Of a stretch of DNA of 64,000 bases, positions 41,905-51,623 are shown in pieces. The notes beneath the pieces are model-generated. The model was given only the letters and a program-made list of their open reading frames with translations, made no database searches and was not told the origin of the DNA. The translations under genes were made by a program, and so were the position numbers. How positions within the stretch are numbered: the first letter of the stretch is position 1; the number at the start of each line of letters is the position of its first letter. This DNA is from Bacillota bacterium. Lineage in GTDB: Bacteria; Bacillota; Clostridia; Lachnospirales; Lachnospiraceae. The stretch is from assembly GCA_023450835.1 (NCBI GenBank), contig JAEXGM010000189.1:34997-98996 (forward strand), read 5' to 3'.

Positions 41905-42054
41905 TCAAAAGGTCAGCTTTCTACAATAGGACGGCAATTTACCCAAAGCAGAAAGACTCTGCGCTGATTCCAAAGCGCATTTGCTGGTGCCAAGGCGCAT
42001 GAGTCTTTCTGCTTTGGGTAAATTGCCTGTATTTGAAACAGGGCTTTTGACGCC
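41905..42054. repeat. Long-stem repeat element, copy 2
   Basis: A perfect 27-bp inverted repeat (41933-41959 and 42001-42027) whose arms begin GGCAATTTACCCAAAGCAG and end CTGCTTTGGGTAAATTGCC. The 41-base loop contains TGCGCT-gattccaa-AGCGCA. Outer GTCAAAAG (41903-41910 region) and CTTTTGAC pair as well. Copy 1 is at 29800-29945. It fills the space between lysR and the GH3 gene end and may act there as a terminator for both. Confidence 0.72.
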
Positions 42055-42113
42055 TAAATTATTTTTTTTACTATATCCACGTTACTATAAACTATCTGAC
42101 TGTACCATATTTG

Positions 42114-44471
42114 TTATACATACAGCTCAACTTTCCCCTGCCAGAAGGTATTACAGCCATCCGATAGCATAAGCTTGATATCTCCGGCTTCCGGAACAAA
42201 CTCCATCCTGTCATTCCAGACGGAAAGCTTCTCTTCCTCAAGTTGTAAGACAGCTCTAACGGTTTTTCCCCTGCTGACCCATACCTTTGTAAAAGCCTTC
42301 AGCTCCCTGATACGGGGTATGACACTGGCCTGCATATCTTTTATAAAGAGAAGCAGCAGAGCATAACCGTCACAGTCACCGGTATTGGTTACATCGACTT
42401 CTAGCTCAATGCATCCCTTCTTTAATTGCTCCAGAGTAAGTCTGATGCCCTCTGCTCCTTCTCTTTGTTTATCATCTTCTAATCTATATTTTTCGTCCTG
42501 ACGCTCACTAAAATCACAGAACCTTACCTGGACGTCACTATACTCAAAAGACGTATAGGATAAACCATAGCCGAAGGGATACAGAGGACTCTCCTGCATA
42601 TTATAATAATTCATAGCCTGATAAGAGTCCTTATAATTATAATAAACCGGAAGCTGCCCCACATGCCTTGGTATGGAAACCGGAAGATGACCTGACGGAC
42701 ATGTTTCGCCAAACAGTATCTCCGCAATAGCCTGCCCGCCCTTCATACCAGGGTAAAAGGCACATAACAAAGCCTTGGAGTACTTCTCTATTTCGGATAC
42801 CGCATAAGGACGGCCCTGTATCAGAACTGAAACCCCAGGCTTTCCTGTCTGATAGATGGCTTCTGCCAGACGGTTTTGCAGTCCCGGCAAATTCAAATCG
42901 GCTGAATCTATTCCTTCGCCGCAATCCATCTCCACTTTTCCATTTAACTTTGCCGCGCCATTTGCATCAAACTCGGCACCGCCAAATCGGCTGGAGGAGC
43001 CTCCCAGTACCAGAATGGTACAATCACTGGACTTCGCTAACCGGACTGCCTCTTCTATATAATCTTCCTGCCCGTCTAAAAGTCCGCATCCTTTAGAGAA
43101 CCTCACCTGGACTTCTTCTCCGCTGTTTTCTATGAATTCCTTTATCCCCCTTAATACGGTTATGCCTTCTGCATGGCTGACAGGAGGAGTATAATCCCCC
43201 AGCTGATGGTAGATTTCATCTGCATTGGGTCCAATTACTGCAAGAGAGCGTATTTGTTTTATATCCAGCGGAAGAATCTTCTCCTCATTCTTTAACAGGC
43301 ATACAGATTCTCTGGCCAGTTCCAGTGCTTCCGGATGGTCTTTATAAGTATGAGACACAGATACATCCTTTTCCGTAATGTAAGGATTTTCAAAAAGTCC
43401 CATCTCAAATTTCAGCTTTAGAATCCTGAAAACTGCCTCATCCAGTTCCTCCATCGTTAAAAAGCCGCTGTCATAAGCCTCTTCCAACCTGGTAAAACCT
43501 TCATCCCAGAGACTGATGTCAACGCCCGCCGTCAAAGCTCTGGCTGCTGACAGGGCATTATTTCCCGTCATAACATCCAGTCTGTCAACTGCCAGACCGT
43601 CTGCCATCACAACGCCCTCAAAATTCATCTCTCCCCGGAGAATATCTGTAAGCAGCTTCTTATTACTATGGCAGGGCACTCCGTCAATCTCATTGTAAGC
43701 TGCCATGATACCTTTGACGCCAGCCTTACTGCAGGCTTTTGCCCCGGGCAAATGAATTTCCCTTAGTTCTCTTTCTCCGATACGGGCGGCACTGGCATTA
43801 ATACCGCCGGTTCCTTCTCCCTGGGCACAGAAATGCTTCGCTACGGCAGCTATTCCATTGCTCTGGATTCCCGTTACGGCCGCCTTTGCCAGTTCACTGC
43901 TAAGATATGGGTCTTCACTGTAGCATTCTTCACTTCTTCCCCATCTGGGGTCCCTTAAGACATCCAATACAGAGATAAGTGCCATGTGAACACCCATTTC
44001 TTTTAACTGACTGCCGCAGACCTCATAGGCTCTTCTTAAAAGCTCAGGGTGAAAGGCTGCTCCCGCATTCAGATTGACCGGCAGCAGATATCCGTCAAGA
44101 GCCTGGTGCCCGTGTGGGCATTCGGAGCTTAAAAGCATGGGGATACCAAGTCTTGAATGCTCCAGGACGTACTTTTGGACCATATTATAAGCTTTGGGAG
44201 CAAGAATTCCTGTCAGCCCGCTTTCATAGTCCTTCCCCGACCAGGGGTCCGCCCGGTACAGCCCATACAGTACTCCCAGTCCTCCATAATACTCAATCTC
44301 TTCTTTTAACTCCCGGCTTAGCAGAATATCATTGCCCTTTCTTTCATAGGCGTGAAAGCCATAGAGATGCTGATTTAACTGCCCGGCTTTTTCCCTGACA
44401 GTCATATGGGACAATAAATCCTTTGCCCGCTCATCTGGTGAAAGTTTGCTGTTCTGATATATATAATCCAT
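42114..44471 (-). CDS. GH3 beta-glycosidase (beta-glucosidase/beta-xylosidase type)
   Basis: 785 residues from ATG 44471, AAAGG eight bases upstream; the GTG one codon earlier is unlikely. Retaining family 3 enzyme: N-terminal barrel with PRWGRSEECYSEDPYLSSEL, AVAKHFCAQGEG, and the nucleophile D291/292 in GVVMADGLAVDRLD (where relatives have SDW). The C-terminal sandwich has GGQAIAEILFGETCPSGHLP and QLPVYYNYKD, then a FnIII-like domain. No signal peptide. Last gene of the glycan locus. Beta-xylosidase or beta-glucosidase specificity cannot be read from sequence alone; in an N-glycan setting a beta-1,2-xylosidase would fit. Confidence 0.9.
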   Translation of the reverse strand: MDYIYQNSKLSPDERAKDLLSHMTVREKAGQLNQHLYGFHAYERKGNDILLSRELKEEIEYYGGLGVLYGLYRADPWSGKDYESGLTGILAPKAYNMVQKYVLEHSRLGIPMLLSSECPHGHQALDGYLLPVNLNAGAAFHPELLRRAYEVCGSQLKEMGVHMALISVLDVLRDPRWGRSEECYSEDPYLSSELAKAAVTGIQSNGIAAVAKHFCAQGEGTGGINASAARIGERELREIHLPGAKACSKAGVKGIMAAYNEIDGVPCHSNKKLLTDILRGEMNFEGVVMADGLAVDRLDVMTGNNALSAARALTAGVDISLWDEGFTRLEEAYDSGFLTMEELDEAVFRILKLKFEMGLFENPYITEKDVSVSHTYKDHPEALELARESVCLLKNEEKILPLDIKQIRSLAVIGPNADEIYHQLGDYTPPVSHAEGITVLRGIKEFIENSGEEVQVRFSKGCGLLDGQEDYIEEAVRLAKSSDCTILVLGGSSSRFGGAEFDANGAAKLNGKVEMDCGEGIDSADLNLPGLQNRLAEAIYQTGKPGVSVLIQGRPYAVSEIEKYSKALLCAFYPGMKGGQAIAEILFGETCPSGHLPVSIPRHVGQLPVYYNYKDSYQAMNYYNMQESPLYPFGYGLSYTSFEYSDVQVRFCDFSERQDEKYRLEDDKQREGAEGIRLTLEQLKKGCIELEVDVTNTGDCDGYALLLLFIKDMQASVIPRIRELKAFTKVWVSRGKTVRAVLQLEEEKLSVWNDRMEFVPEAGDIKLMLSDGCNTFWQGKVELYV

Positions 44472-44487
44472 CACTCATACCTTTCTA

Positions 44488-44517
44488 AAAGCCTGCAAAC
44501 TTAAGTTCACAGGCTTT
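44488..44517 (-). terminator. Hairpin between the GH20 and GH3 genes
   Basis: AAAGCCTG and CAGGCTTT arms with the inner palindrome AACTTAAGTT, 38 bases after the GH20 stop. On the minus strand the stem is followed by TAG and AAAGG of the GH3 ribosome binding site, so full termination would be leaky. Confidence 0.5.
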
Positions 44518-44554
44518 AATTTGTGCAAAACAGGAAAAATGCATTTCCCTTTTC

Positions 44555-46408
44555 CTACAATTCTCTAAGTCTGTCAGCATACCATAGTATAACATTCTGA
44601 ATACGGTACAGTTCTGATTCCTTGCTGACACTCCTCCATACCTCTTTATAATGATAGAACCAGTGTTCCAGCTGTTCTGCAAGTGCTTTGGGGTCTGCCT
44701 GTACCTCATTTTTCACCCCATAGAGTTCCTGGCTTATAACAGCTCCGATTACATTAAATAATGCCATGCCTTCTGCTGCAACAATATATGGTTTCACAAG
44801 GACTCTCTTATTGCAATCCAGGTGTTTAAGGTTTCTATATAGATTATTAATACCTTGGGAAATCACTTCATTGGCTGCCCTTACACCGCTAAAATCCAGG
44901 GCTGTGAGATATTGTTTTTTCTCTTCTGCACTCCTGCCCTTGCTGTCCAGTTCCATGTACCGAACCACATGATACCATTCAAATACACTTTTTTCTGATA
45001 ATAATGCCGCATTATGAACAAAGGAGAGGGAACTGTCTCCGAATTCCAGCAGGGATATCTGGCCCTTGATTTCATCATTATCCGGTATCTGGCGGTTCCA
45101 GGAGAATGCCGCTCCGAATATTATGCCGGTAATGCTGAATTCAGGATGGTTAATATGTCCGAAATCGCCCCAATCGGTATTTAGAATTCCAATTGCCTGA
45201 TACTTATGGGCGTAATTGCACATTCTGCTGATGTTCTCATAGGAAGCATCAATGAAATTAATGAACTGATTCCAGCCGGCGACACCGGGGCACATGTACT
45301 GAGTTGCCCCTGCTTTGTGTAAGGCAAGCGCTGCCTCCTCTCCTTCATTTCGGGAATAACCCCAATTCAGGCAGATAGTTTCAGCCGGTAATTGATTGAT
45401 TGCATCCGGGAAGCCTTTGATAATATCTCCCCAGAACATAGGCCTTTTGCCTTTCTCCAGCAGATATTCACACAGTTCCTTTACAAAACTGACATACATG
45501 TTATCCACACCGATCTGATCAGCCAGACCCTTTGATTTTCCTTTACCCAAATCAAAAGTTTCATCCGCACAGAGGTTAAAATGTTTGGAGGAGAACAGGG
45601 GGAGATATTCATCGATTAACTTCTTAACAAGTTTCATGCTCTCGCCATTTGTTACGTCAACTGTATGATGGTCCATCCGGTCATTAAAGGAAAAAGGTTC
45701 TTTATCGGAACCCGGAAGCTCACATAAAGAAGCATAGGTCTTCGTACTTAATAACTTATATAAATGTCCAAAGCTCGATAGAGATGGAATCAGCTCAATA
45801 TGAAATTGCCTGCAATACGCATCCAGTTCCAGAATCTCATAAGCAGTCAAAGGGGTATCATCTCTCCATACCTCGCTTAACCCTTGAAAGAGAAAACTAT
45901 GTTCAACATAGAGCTGTAATTGATTTATTTTATAATAGCTCAGCTTTTCTACCAAGCTCTTCAGATAGGCCAGGGTCGGAATTCTTCCTCTCGTGGCATC
46001 AAAGTAATAGCCTCTGTTTGGCATATCGGGATAATCATTTATAGTAAGGCAGGGTAAGATGGCACCTTCTACTGCTATAATCTGTCTTAAGGTCTGTATT
46101 CCATACAGTATTCCCGCATTGCCTCCGCCGTCTATCCGTATGCCATCCTGCTGAATGGAGATTGTGTACTCTTCTTCCTTCCTATCCTCAGTGTGTTTCA
46201 GGTAAATACATCCTTCTTCAAACTCACCCTTTGTAACAGCCGCATAAAAGCCCAGTTTCGCCTCAATATCCTTACTCAGAAGCTTTGCATGTGTGAATAC
46301 CTCGGGGTCACAGGAAGCATCGATTACAATCCTCCCCCGGTAAGTGAATAAAAAGTTCTCTTTTCCCAAACTAACGCTTTGGGGTCTTGGTAAAATAGTC
46401 ATACGCAT
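44555..46408 (-). CDS. GH20 beta-N-acetylhexosaminidase
   Basis: 617 residues: an N-terminal GH20b-like domain (1-120), a catalytic barrel starting at PNRGYYFDATRGRIPTLAYL, the catalytic Asp-Glu pair D282-E283 in NLCADETFDLGKGKS, and a helical C-terminal extension. It removes terminal beta-linked GlcNAc/GalNAc by substrate-assisted catalysis. No signal peptide, so it works on imported oligosaccharides. ATG 46408 has little spacing to the weak GTGAG; ATG 46402 is an equally likely start. Placed between the GH38 and GH3 genes in the N-glycan-type locus. Confidence 0.87.
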   Translation of the reverse strand: MRMTILPRPQSVSLGKENFLFTYRGRIVIDASCDPEVFTHAKLLSKDIEAKLGFYAAVTKGEFEEGCIYLKHTEDRKEEEYTISIQQDGIRIDGGGNAGILYGIQTLRQIIAVEGAILPCLTINDYPDMPNRGYYFDATRGRIPTLAYLKSLVEKLSYYKINQLQLYVEHSFLFQGLSEVWRDDTPLTAYEILELDAYCRQFHIELIPSLSSFGHLYKLLSTKTYASLCELPGSDKEPFSFNDRMDHHTVDVTNGESMKLVKKLIDEYLPLFSSKHFNLCADETFDLGKGKSKGLADQIGVDNMYVSFVKELCEYLLEKGKRPMFWGDIIKGFPDAINQLPAETICLNWGYSRNEGEEAALALHKAGATQYMCPGVAGWNQFINFIDASYENISRMCNYAHKYQAIGILNTDWGDFGHINHPEFSITGIIFGAAFSWNRQIPDNDEIKGQISLLEFGDSSLSFVHNAALLSEKSVFEWYHVVRYMELDSKGRSAEEKKQYLTALDFSGVRAANEVISQGINNLYRNLKHLDCNKRVLVKPYIVAAEGMALFNVIGAVISQELYGVKNEVQADPKALAEQLEHWFYHYKEVWRSVSKESELYRIQNVILWYADRLREL

Positions 46409-46449
46409 CTCACTTTCTTATTTTTCTTATTTACTCCCTATTTGGAGGT

Positions 46450-46530
46450 AAGGGCTGCTGCACTTCCTCATCCAGGGAGAAGATATTTTAGCGTATCTCC
46501 TCCCTGAATGTCTATTTTGCAACAGCCCTT
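46450..46530 (-). repeat. GGGCTGYTGCA-family hairpin between GH38 and GH20 genes
   Basis: AAGGGCTGCTGCA pairs with TGCAACAGCCCTT (one mismatch), with a nested CAGGGAG...CTCCCTG hairpin. On the minus strand the 5' arm reads GGGCTGTTGCAAAATAGA, much like the hairpin at 286-339 (GGGGCTGCTGCAAAAATAGA). No U tract; possible attenuator or RNA-stability element. Confidence 0.6.
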
Positions 46531-46575
46531 CTGTATGAAAAAAATATAATTCTAGTTAGTTGAATGAAAAATCAT

Positions 46576-49500
46576 TTATTGAAATCTGATTCTATAGGTC
46601 TTTATCTCATAAGGCTTAATTTCAATGTCAAATCCGTTCTCTGTCTTCGGAACAGTTTCAATAAACTCTTCTATCAGATTGCATTCCTCAACGGATACAA
46701 TCTCCGATGCCATATCAAGGCTGATATGTGCTTTTGTCAGGGAGTTCTCGTATTCATAGATACGAATTACAACACCCTCTCCGTCTTCTGCCTGTTTCAC
46801 GGTCTCAATCATTACATTTGGCTTGTTGACAGATACGAAAGAGAAAGCTGTACCGGGGTTACCGCCCTTTCTTGCAAAAGCCGGCTGATTAAGTTTCGCT
46901 GCTTCTAAAACAGTACCTGCTGCTCTCCAGCCCTCTGCATGAGGATACAGAGCATAGGTAAAGAAATGTTCTTCCTGGTCTGTTGCAGGATTGGGCTCAA
47001 TTCCGGATTTAATCAGGGTAATAGCCATATTGCCGTCTTTTACGGAATGGCCGTACTTGCAGTCATTTAACAGGCTGACACCGTAATGTCCTTCGGATAA
47101 ATCAATCCATTTATGTCCGCAGCTTTCAAATCTTGCCATATCCCAGCTGGTATTGCTGTGTACTTTTCTGGTCAGGTTACCGAACTGGATATCAAATGCC
47201 GCTTCATCGGAGTGAATGTTAACAGGGAAATGTACCTTTAATAAATGCTGGTGGTCTTTCCAGTCAACATAGGTATTAAACTCAATTCTTCTGCTATTTG
47301 CGTAGAAATAGATCTTCTGTCTGATGAAAGAATTACTAATGCTTCTTTCAATCTCCAGAGTTACCCGTACTTCTCCGATCTCAGTCCATTCCATACGGGA
47401 AATATTGGTCACATCCCAGAATTTTTCTGTGTGGAAAATGTCAATGTCCCAGTTATCATAGTAAATAGGCTTATCTTCGTACATACGGAAGAGATTTCCC
47501 TGCTGTCCGTCCTGTAATACCTGACGTTCATTCTGCTTATCATAGATAGAAGTAAAAAGTCCCTGTTCATTCAGTTCAATGGAGTAATAAGGTGTTTCCA
47601 GACAATTGCCGTTTAAGCTGAAAGGTTTCTCATTTTCTCCGCCGCTTACTATTTCAAAAGTCTTGCTGCCCTTTGCCGGTATGCCTTTCAGATAAGCAAC
47701 AGCACCGTCTGCTGATTTTTGTACCGGATAGGTGTTTCCTGCCTCATCCTTTAGTGCCTCGGCATTGATATCGCCGATATTCACAATATCATCACGAAGG
47801 AAGCCAAGAGTATTGTAGATGGTCACGCCTTCTCCCTCGCCAGTTAATTCCATCAGACAGTTATCGATAATAGCTTCAGCCTTTTCTGCCAGCTCTTTAT
47901 ATTCCTTCTTTGTAACTTCATATACCTCTTTAATAGAAGAACCGGGTAAAATGTCATGGAACTGGTTCAGCAGTACTTTCTTCCACATGTCATCGAGCTC
48001 TTCTGCCGGATAAGGTATATTCTCCTTCAATGCCAATACGGAAAGCAGCTCCAGATCCATTAACATAAGCTCGCTCTTACGGTTGGAACGTTTATTTCTG
48101 GCCATGGAGGTATAAGTTCCCCTGTGGTATTCGAAATAGAATTCCCCTTCCCAGACCGCTACTCTGTTACTATCCTTTACACGTTCCTCTAATTCTTCAA
48201 AATAGGTACCGGCGAATTCCTGGCGTACTTTTGGTATGCCGCGCACACCTTTTTCCATACGGATGGAAGTCTCCAGCATCTCTCTTGTGGGGCCGCCGCC
48301 GCCGTCTCCGTATCCGTAGGAAATCAGGATATCATTGTTGATGTCTTTATTCTGGTATCTCATCCAGCCGCCCATAATGGAGTCAGGATGAAGCATTCCG
48401 TTATAAGTTGTAAAGAATTCTTCTGTACTCTGACCCACACCGAGGGTTGTAATAAGATGAGTAAAAATGCTGGTTCCGTCAATTCCCTTCCAGTACATGG
48501 TATCATTGGGTATCTTATTGAACTGATTCCAGGCCAGCTTGGTGGTCATAAAATAATCAATTCCCGATTTCTTCATAATCTGAGGAAGTGCTCCGGAATA
48601 GCCGAATACGTCAGGAAGCCATAACACTCTGTTATCTACACCGAATTCCTCTTTGAAGAACTTTTTGCCGTGCATGAACTGGCGCACCAGTGATTCGCCG
48701 GAAGTCAGGTTACAGTCGGCTTCTACCCACATGCCGCCTTCCGGTTCCCATCTGCCTTCTTTTACTCTTTCCTTTAATCTGGCATAAAGCTCCGGATATC
48801 TTTCTTTCAGAAAATAATATAACTGGGGCTGACTCGACATGAATTTATAATTCGGATATTCTTCCATGAGCTTTAATACCGTAGCAAAGCTTCGTCCAAC
48901 TTTTTCCCTGGTCTGTTCAACGGTCCACCACCAGGCAACATCAATATGGGTATGCCCGATGCAGGTAGCGATAACATCTTCATAGCCTGCCATCTCTTCA
49001 TACAAAGCTTTCTCAAGATACGCGTCAGCTTCTGCCAGGGAAGCATAGAATTCCTCGTTATAAGGAGTTCTTAAATCCAGAAGGTTAATGCAGTTGTTTA
49101 ATACTGCCTCTATATCTCTTCTTACCTTATCATCCTTTTCCATACGGGTAAAGGCACTTAAAGGTACGTTAATATCATAATAGAGCTTCTCAATTCTTGG
49201 ATCGATCTCCAGCATTTCTACAATCAGGTTAAACTCACTGTGGAGTGTTCCCGTATAGGACTGTAAATCCAGGTGATAGATCTGTCCGCAAACAGCTTCC
49301 TTTGTCAGAAGGACTCTTCTGTGATTCATATCAATTCCCTGGGTTGCTGTATTGTCAACATACAGTAAGAATTGAGGATTCTTGCCATCGTCCCATTCCT
49401 CTATCTGGGTCTTTACATTCATCCATACCGCTTTGCCTTCCATAGACTGAGGTACTGTGAATTCACCGCGGAACCAGTAATGCTCATCGGGTCCGTACCA

Positions 49501-49674
49501 GTGCATTGTTCTGCAATCAAATTTTTCCCATTCAGCCTCTGCTTCTTCGGCATCCTTCGGATAGATATAATTGCCTTTCTTATATTTCCAGTCGTCAACG
49601 TTTACTTTTTGTACCACTGACAGTTTTTTTAATTCGTCACTTATTACACGAATTCTCTTATCTAAAAATACCAT
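46576..49674 (-). CDS. GH38 alpha-mannosidase
   Basis: 1032 residues, a full-length family 38 enzyme. Zinc ligands H243 and D245 in IGHTHIDVAWWWTVEQTREK, catalytic nucleophile D355 in VLWLPDVFGYSGALPQ, and YGYGDGGGGPTREML. An N-terminal beta domain and a long C-terminal beta-sandwich part follow family rules. It removes alpha-mannose residues, here presumably the alpha-1,3/1,6 arms of N-glycans after import. AGAGG precedes ATG 49674. A TTAACGTTAA operator core 50 bases upstream suggests its own regulated promoter. Confidence 0.93.
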   Translation of the reverse strand: MVFLDKRIRVISDELKKLSVVQKVNVDDWKYKKGNYIYPKDAEEAEAEWEKFDCRTMHWYGPDEHYWFRGEFTVPQSMEGKAVWMNVKTQIEEWDDGKNPQFLLYVDNTATQGIDMNHRRVLLTKEAVCGQIYHLDLQSYTGTLHSEFNLIVEMLEIDPRIEKLYYDINVPLSAFTRMEKDDKVRRDIEAVLNNCINLLDLRTPYNEEFYASLAEADAYLEKALYEEMAGYEDVIATCIGHTHIDVAWWWTVEQTREKVGRSFATVLKLMEEYPNYKFMSSQPQLYYFLKERYPELYARLKERVKEGRWEPEGGMWVEADCNLTSGESLVRQFMHGKKFFKEEFGVDNRVLWLPDVFGYSGALPQIMKKSGIDYFMTTKLAWNQFNKIPNDTMYWKGIDGTSIFTHLITTLGVGQSTEEFFTTYNGMLHPDSIMGGWMRYQNKDINNDILISYGYGDGGGGPTREMLETSIRMEKGVRGIPKVRQEFAGTYFEELEERVKDSNRVAVWEGEFYFEYHRGTYTSMARNKRSNRKSELMLMDLELLSVLALKENIPYPAEELDDMWKKVLLNQFHDILPGSSIKEVYEVTKKEYKELAEKAEAIIDNCLMELTGEGEGVTIYNTLGFLRDDIVNIGDINAEALKDEAGNTYPVQKSADGAVAYLKGIPAKGSKTFEIVSGGENEKPFSLNGNCLETPYYSIELNEQGLFTSIYDKQNERQVLQDGQQGNLFRMYEDKPIYYDNWDIDIFHTEKFWDVTNISRMEWTEIGEVRVTLEIERSISNSFIRQKIYFYANSRRIEFNTYVDWKDHQHLLKVHFPVNIHSDEAAFDIQFGNLTRKVHSNTSWDMARFESCGHKWIDLSEGHYGVSLLNDCKYGHSVKDGNMAITLIKSGIEPNPATDQEEHFFTYALYPHAEGWRAAGTVLEAAKLNQPAFARKGGNPGTAFSFVSVNKPNVMIETVKQAEDGEGVVIRIYEYENSLTKAHISLDMASEIVSVEECNLIEEFIETVPKTENGFDIEIKPYEIKTYRIRFQ

Positions 49675-49722
49675 GGCCGCCTCTTTCTACATATACATCC
49701 TATATGTTAATGTAAGAATACT

Positions 49723-49732
49723 TTAACGTTAA
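49723..49732 (-). promoter_or_regulatory. LacI operator core upstream of the GH38 gene
   Basis: TTAACGTTAA, with further TGTTAA at 49705-49710, lies 49 bases upstream of the GH38 start codon. The same core appears at 55411 and 131. Binding by the locus LacI protein (60391) is inferred. Confidence 0.55.
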
Positions 49733-49766
49733 TTTTATAAAGTTCTGCAATTTCAATTATTGTATC

Positions 49767-50327
49767 CTACGTAATTTCCTTCCTGACATAGCTTAAAATC
49801 ATATCAACCGCTTTATCCTGGGGCGAAGAACCGTTTATAATTAAATCTGCTCTCCATTTTGTCGGTTCCACATATTCGTCATGACGATAACGGACCATGT
49901 CCAAATATACCTCTGAAATTTCATCAAAGGTCAGACCCCACTCCATATTTCTGCGAAGCCTTCGGACAATCCGTTCATCTGCTCTGCAATCTACAAACAG
50001 TTTTAAATCCAGATATGGATAGATATCCTCATCCCATAATGCTAACAGCCCTTCTATAATAATGATATCATAGTTTTCGGTCATCGCTTCCTTTAAGTCC
50101 AAAGCTAATTGTTTCAAATACATTGTTTCCGGATGATTATCATCTGTATACATTTTCTTTGTAACAGGAGCGGCAACAAAAGGACGTTCATTTTCAGGCT
50201 TAAAGTAGGAATCCATGTGAAAAACCTTAAGCGAATACTGTTTTAGCTGTTTCTCTAATTTATCACTTAATGTGGACTTCCCGCCGGCACTGCCTCCGGC
50301 AATTCCTATTATGTATGGCTTTTTCAT
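49767..50327 (-). CDS. Uridine-kinase-like P-loop kinase
   Basis: 186 residues. P-loop GIAGGSAGGKSTLSDKLE near the N-terminus, HMDSYFK (the base/lid motif of uridine kinases and phosphoribulokinases), YDIIIIEGLLALWDEDI and RRLRRNMEWGLTFDE. It belongs to the uridine kinase/PRK group. It lies between the phosphorylase and the alpha-mannosidase genes, where a housekeeping uridine kinase is not expected. I infer it may phosphorylate a sugar released in the pathway, for example GlcNAc or mannose; a plain nucleoside kinase remains the default. GAGG precedes the ATG. Confidence 0.82.
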   Translation of the reverse strand: MKKPYIIGIAGGSAGGKSTLSDKLEKQLKQYSLKVFHMDSYFKPENERPFVAAPVTKKMYTDDNHPETMYLKQLALDLKEAMTENYDIIIIEGLLALWDEDIYPYLDLKLFVDCRADERIVRRLRRNMEWGLTFDEISEVYLDMVRYRHDEYVEPTKWRADLIINGSSPQDKAVDMILSYVRKEIT

Positions 50328-50400
50328 GATAAATAACCTCGCATTTGCTATAATTTACCTTTATTATACCATGTTTACAAGAAGCCACATAATAATTTCT

Positions 50401-51384
50401 TTACACTTCTTTCATCGCTGCCATTAATTCGTCAACTGTTGTAAAGGCCAATCCAACTACGGTATCCGCAGCACCATAATATATTGCGATTCTTCCTGTA
50501 TCTGCATCTGTTAAAGCCGCACAGGGGAAGACTACATTAGGCACATCTCCGGTTGTTTCATATAATTCCCTTGGTGCCAGAATATAATTCCTGGTTCTCT
50601 TCTTTACTTTCCAGGGTTTCTCCAGATCCAGCAGGGCACATCCCATACGGTACACAAAACCGTTACAGGTTGCCAATACGCCGTGATAAATGGTTAACCA
50701 GCCTTCATCTGTCTCAATGGGAGTAGCTCCGGCGCCAATCTTTGTTGCCTGCCAGCCGGATTCCTCAAAATTGGTGGTTCCCATAACATAGCGGTGATGT
50801 CCCCAATATTCCAGGTCATTGCTTTGGCTGTAATAAATATCGCCGAAAGGTGTATGTCCGTTATCGCTGGGACGGCTAAGCATTGCATACTTTCCGTTAA
50901 TCTTTTTCGGAAAAAGAACACCATTACGGTTAAAGGGTAAGAAAGCATTCTCTAATTGTACAAAAGTTTTAAAATCAAAGGTATATCCCACTCCGATTGT
51001 CGGTCCGTGATACCCATTGCACCAGGTAATATAATAACGGTCTTCAATAAAACAAACTCTTGGGTCATAGCGGTAGACCTTTGCTAATATTTCTTCGTCC
51101 TCACCGGTGAATTCAATAGGTTCCGGACTGATATCCCAATTTATACCATCTTTGCTGAATCCTGTGTATATGTCCATCGTTACAGCTCTGCTGTCACACC
51201 GGAATACTCCAGCATATCCATCCCCAAAAGGCACTATGGCACTATTAAACACACTATTGGATGTGGGTATTGCATCTCTGTCTATAATGGGATTTGCGTC
51301 GTATCGCCATACGGGATGAAGGTACCCTTCCGGTTTATCCTGCCACGGAAGATTATTATAAGATCCTCCAATAATTTTACTCAT
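50401..51384 (-). CDS. GH130 beta-1,4-mannoside phosphorylase (Man-GlcNAc type likely)
   Basis: 327 residues from ATG 51384, which has GGAGG eight bases upstream; the in-frame ATG at 51414 lies before that site. Family 130 features: [20 protein letters not shown], the catalytic aspartate D107 in [54 protein letters not shown] and [14 protein letters not shown]. From memory it is strikingly like the gut-metagenome enzyme UhgbMP (subfamily 2), which phosphorolyses Man-beta-1,4-GlcNAc and mannan oligosaccharides. It would give mannose 1-phosphate and GlcNAc, ending N-glycan core breakdown. Cytoplasmic. Confidence 0.92.
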   Translation of the reverse strand: MSKIIGGSYNNLPWQDKPEGYLHPVWRYDANPIIDRDAIPTSNSVFNSAIVPFGDGYAGVFRCDSRAVTMDIYTGFSKDGINWDISPEPIEFTGEDEEILAKVYRYDPRVCFIEDRYYITWCNGYHGPTIGVGYTFDFKTFVQLENAFLPFNRNGVLFPKKINGKYAMLSRPSDNGHTPFGDIYYSQSNDLEYWGHHRYVMGTTNFEESGWQATKIGAGATPIETDEGWLTIYHGVLATCNGFVYRMGCALLDLEKPWKVKKRTRNYILAPRELYETTGDVPNVVFPCAALTDADTGRIAIYYGAADTVVGLAFTTVDELMAAMKEV

Positions 51385-51529
51385 TTTTTGTTCCTCCATT
51401 ATACTATTAGTCAAGTACTGCTGCCGTCCGGCGTTTCCAGTATGATCTATCTTAAATCAGATACATCTTAAATGAAATATCCTGATTTATTTTCAAAGGG
51501 TTCAAATATCTGTTTTTGCTTCATTAGAC

Positions 51530-51594
51530 ATTAAACGGGCTATTGCAAAATATTGGCGCGAACCATCTGTACATTTTGTAACAGCCCGTTTAAT
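51530..51594 (-). repeat. GGGCTGYTGCA-family hairpin between binding-protein and GH130 genes
   Basis: ATTAAACGGGCTaTTgCAAAAT pairs with ATTTTGtAAcAGCCCGTTTA around a 22-base loop. It starts 30 bases past the binding-protein stop. Strong 3' stem-loops after binding-protein genes commonly stabilise that part of the mRNA so that the binding protein is made in excess; I infer that here. Confidence 0.6.
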
Positions 51595-51623
51595 CATTAC
51601 ATCATTATGCTATTTTTTTATTC

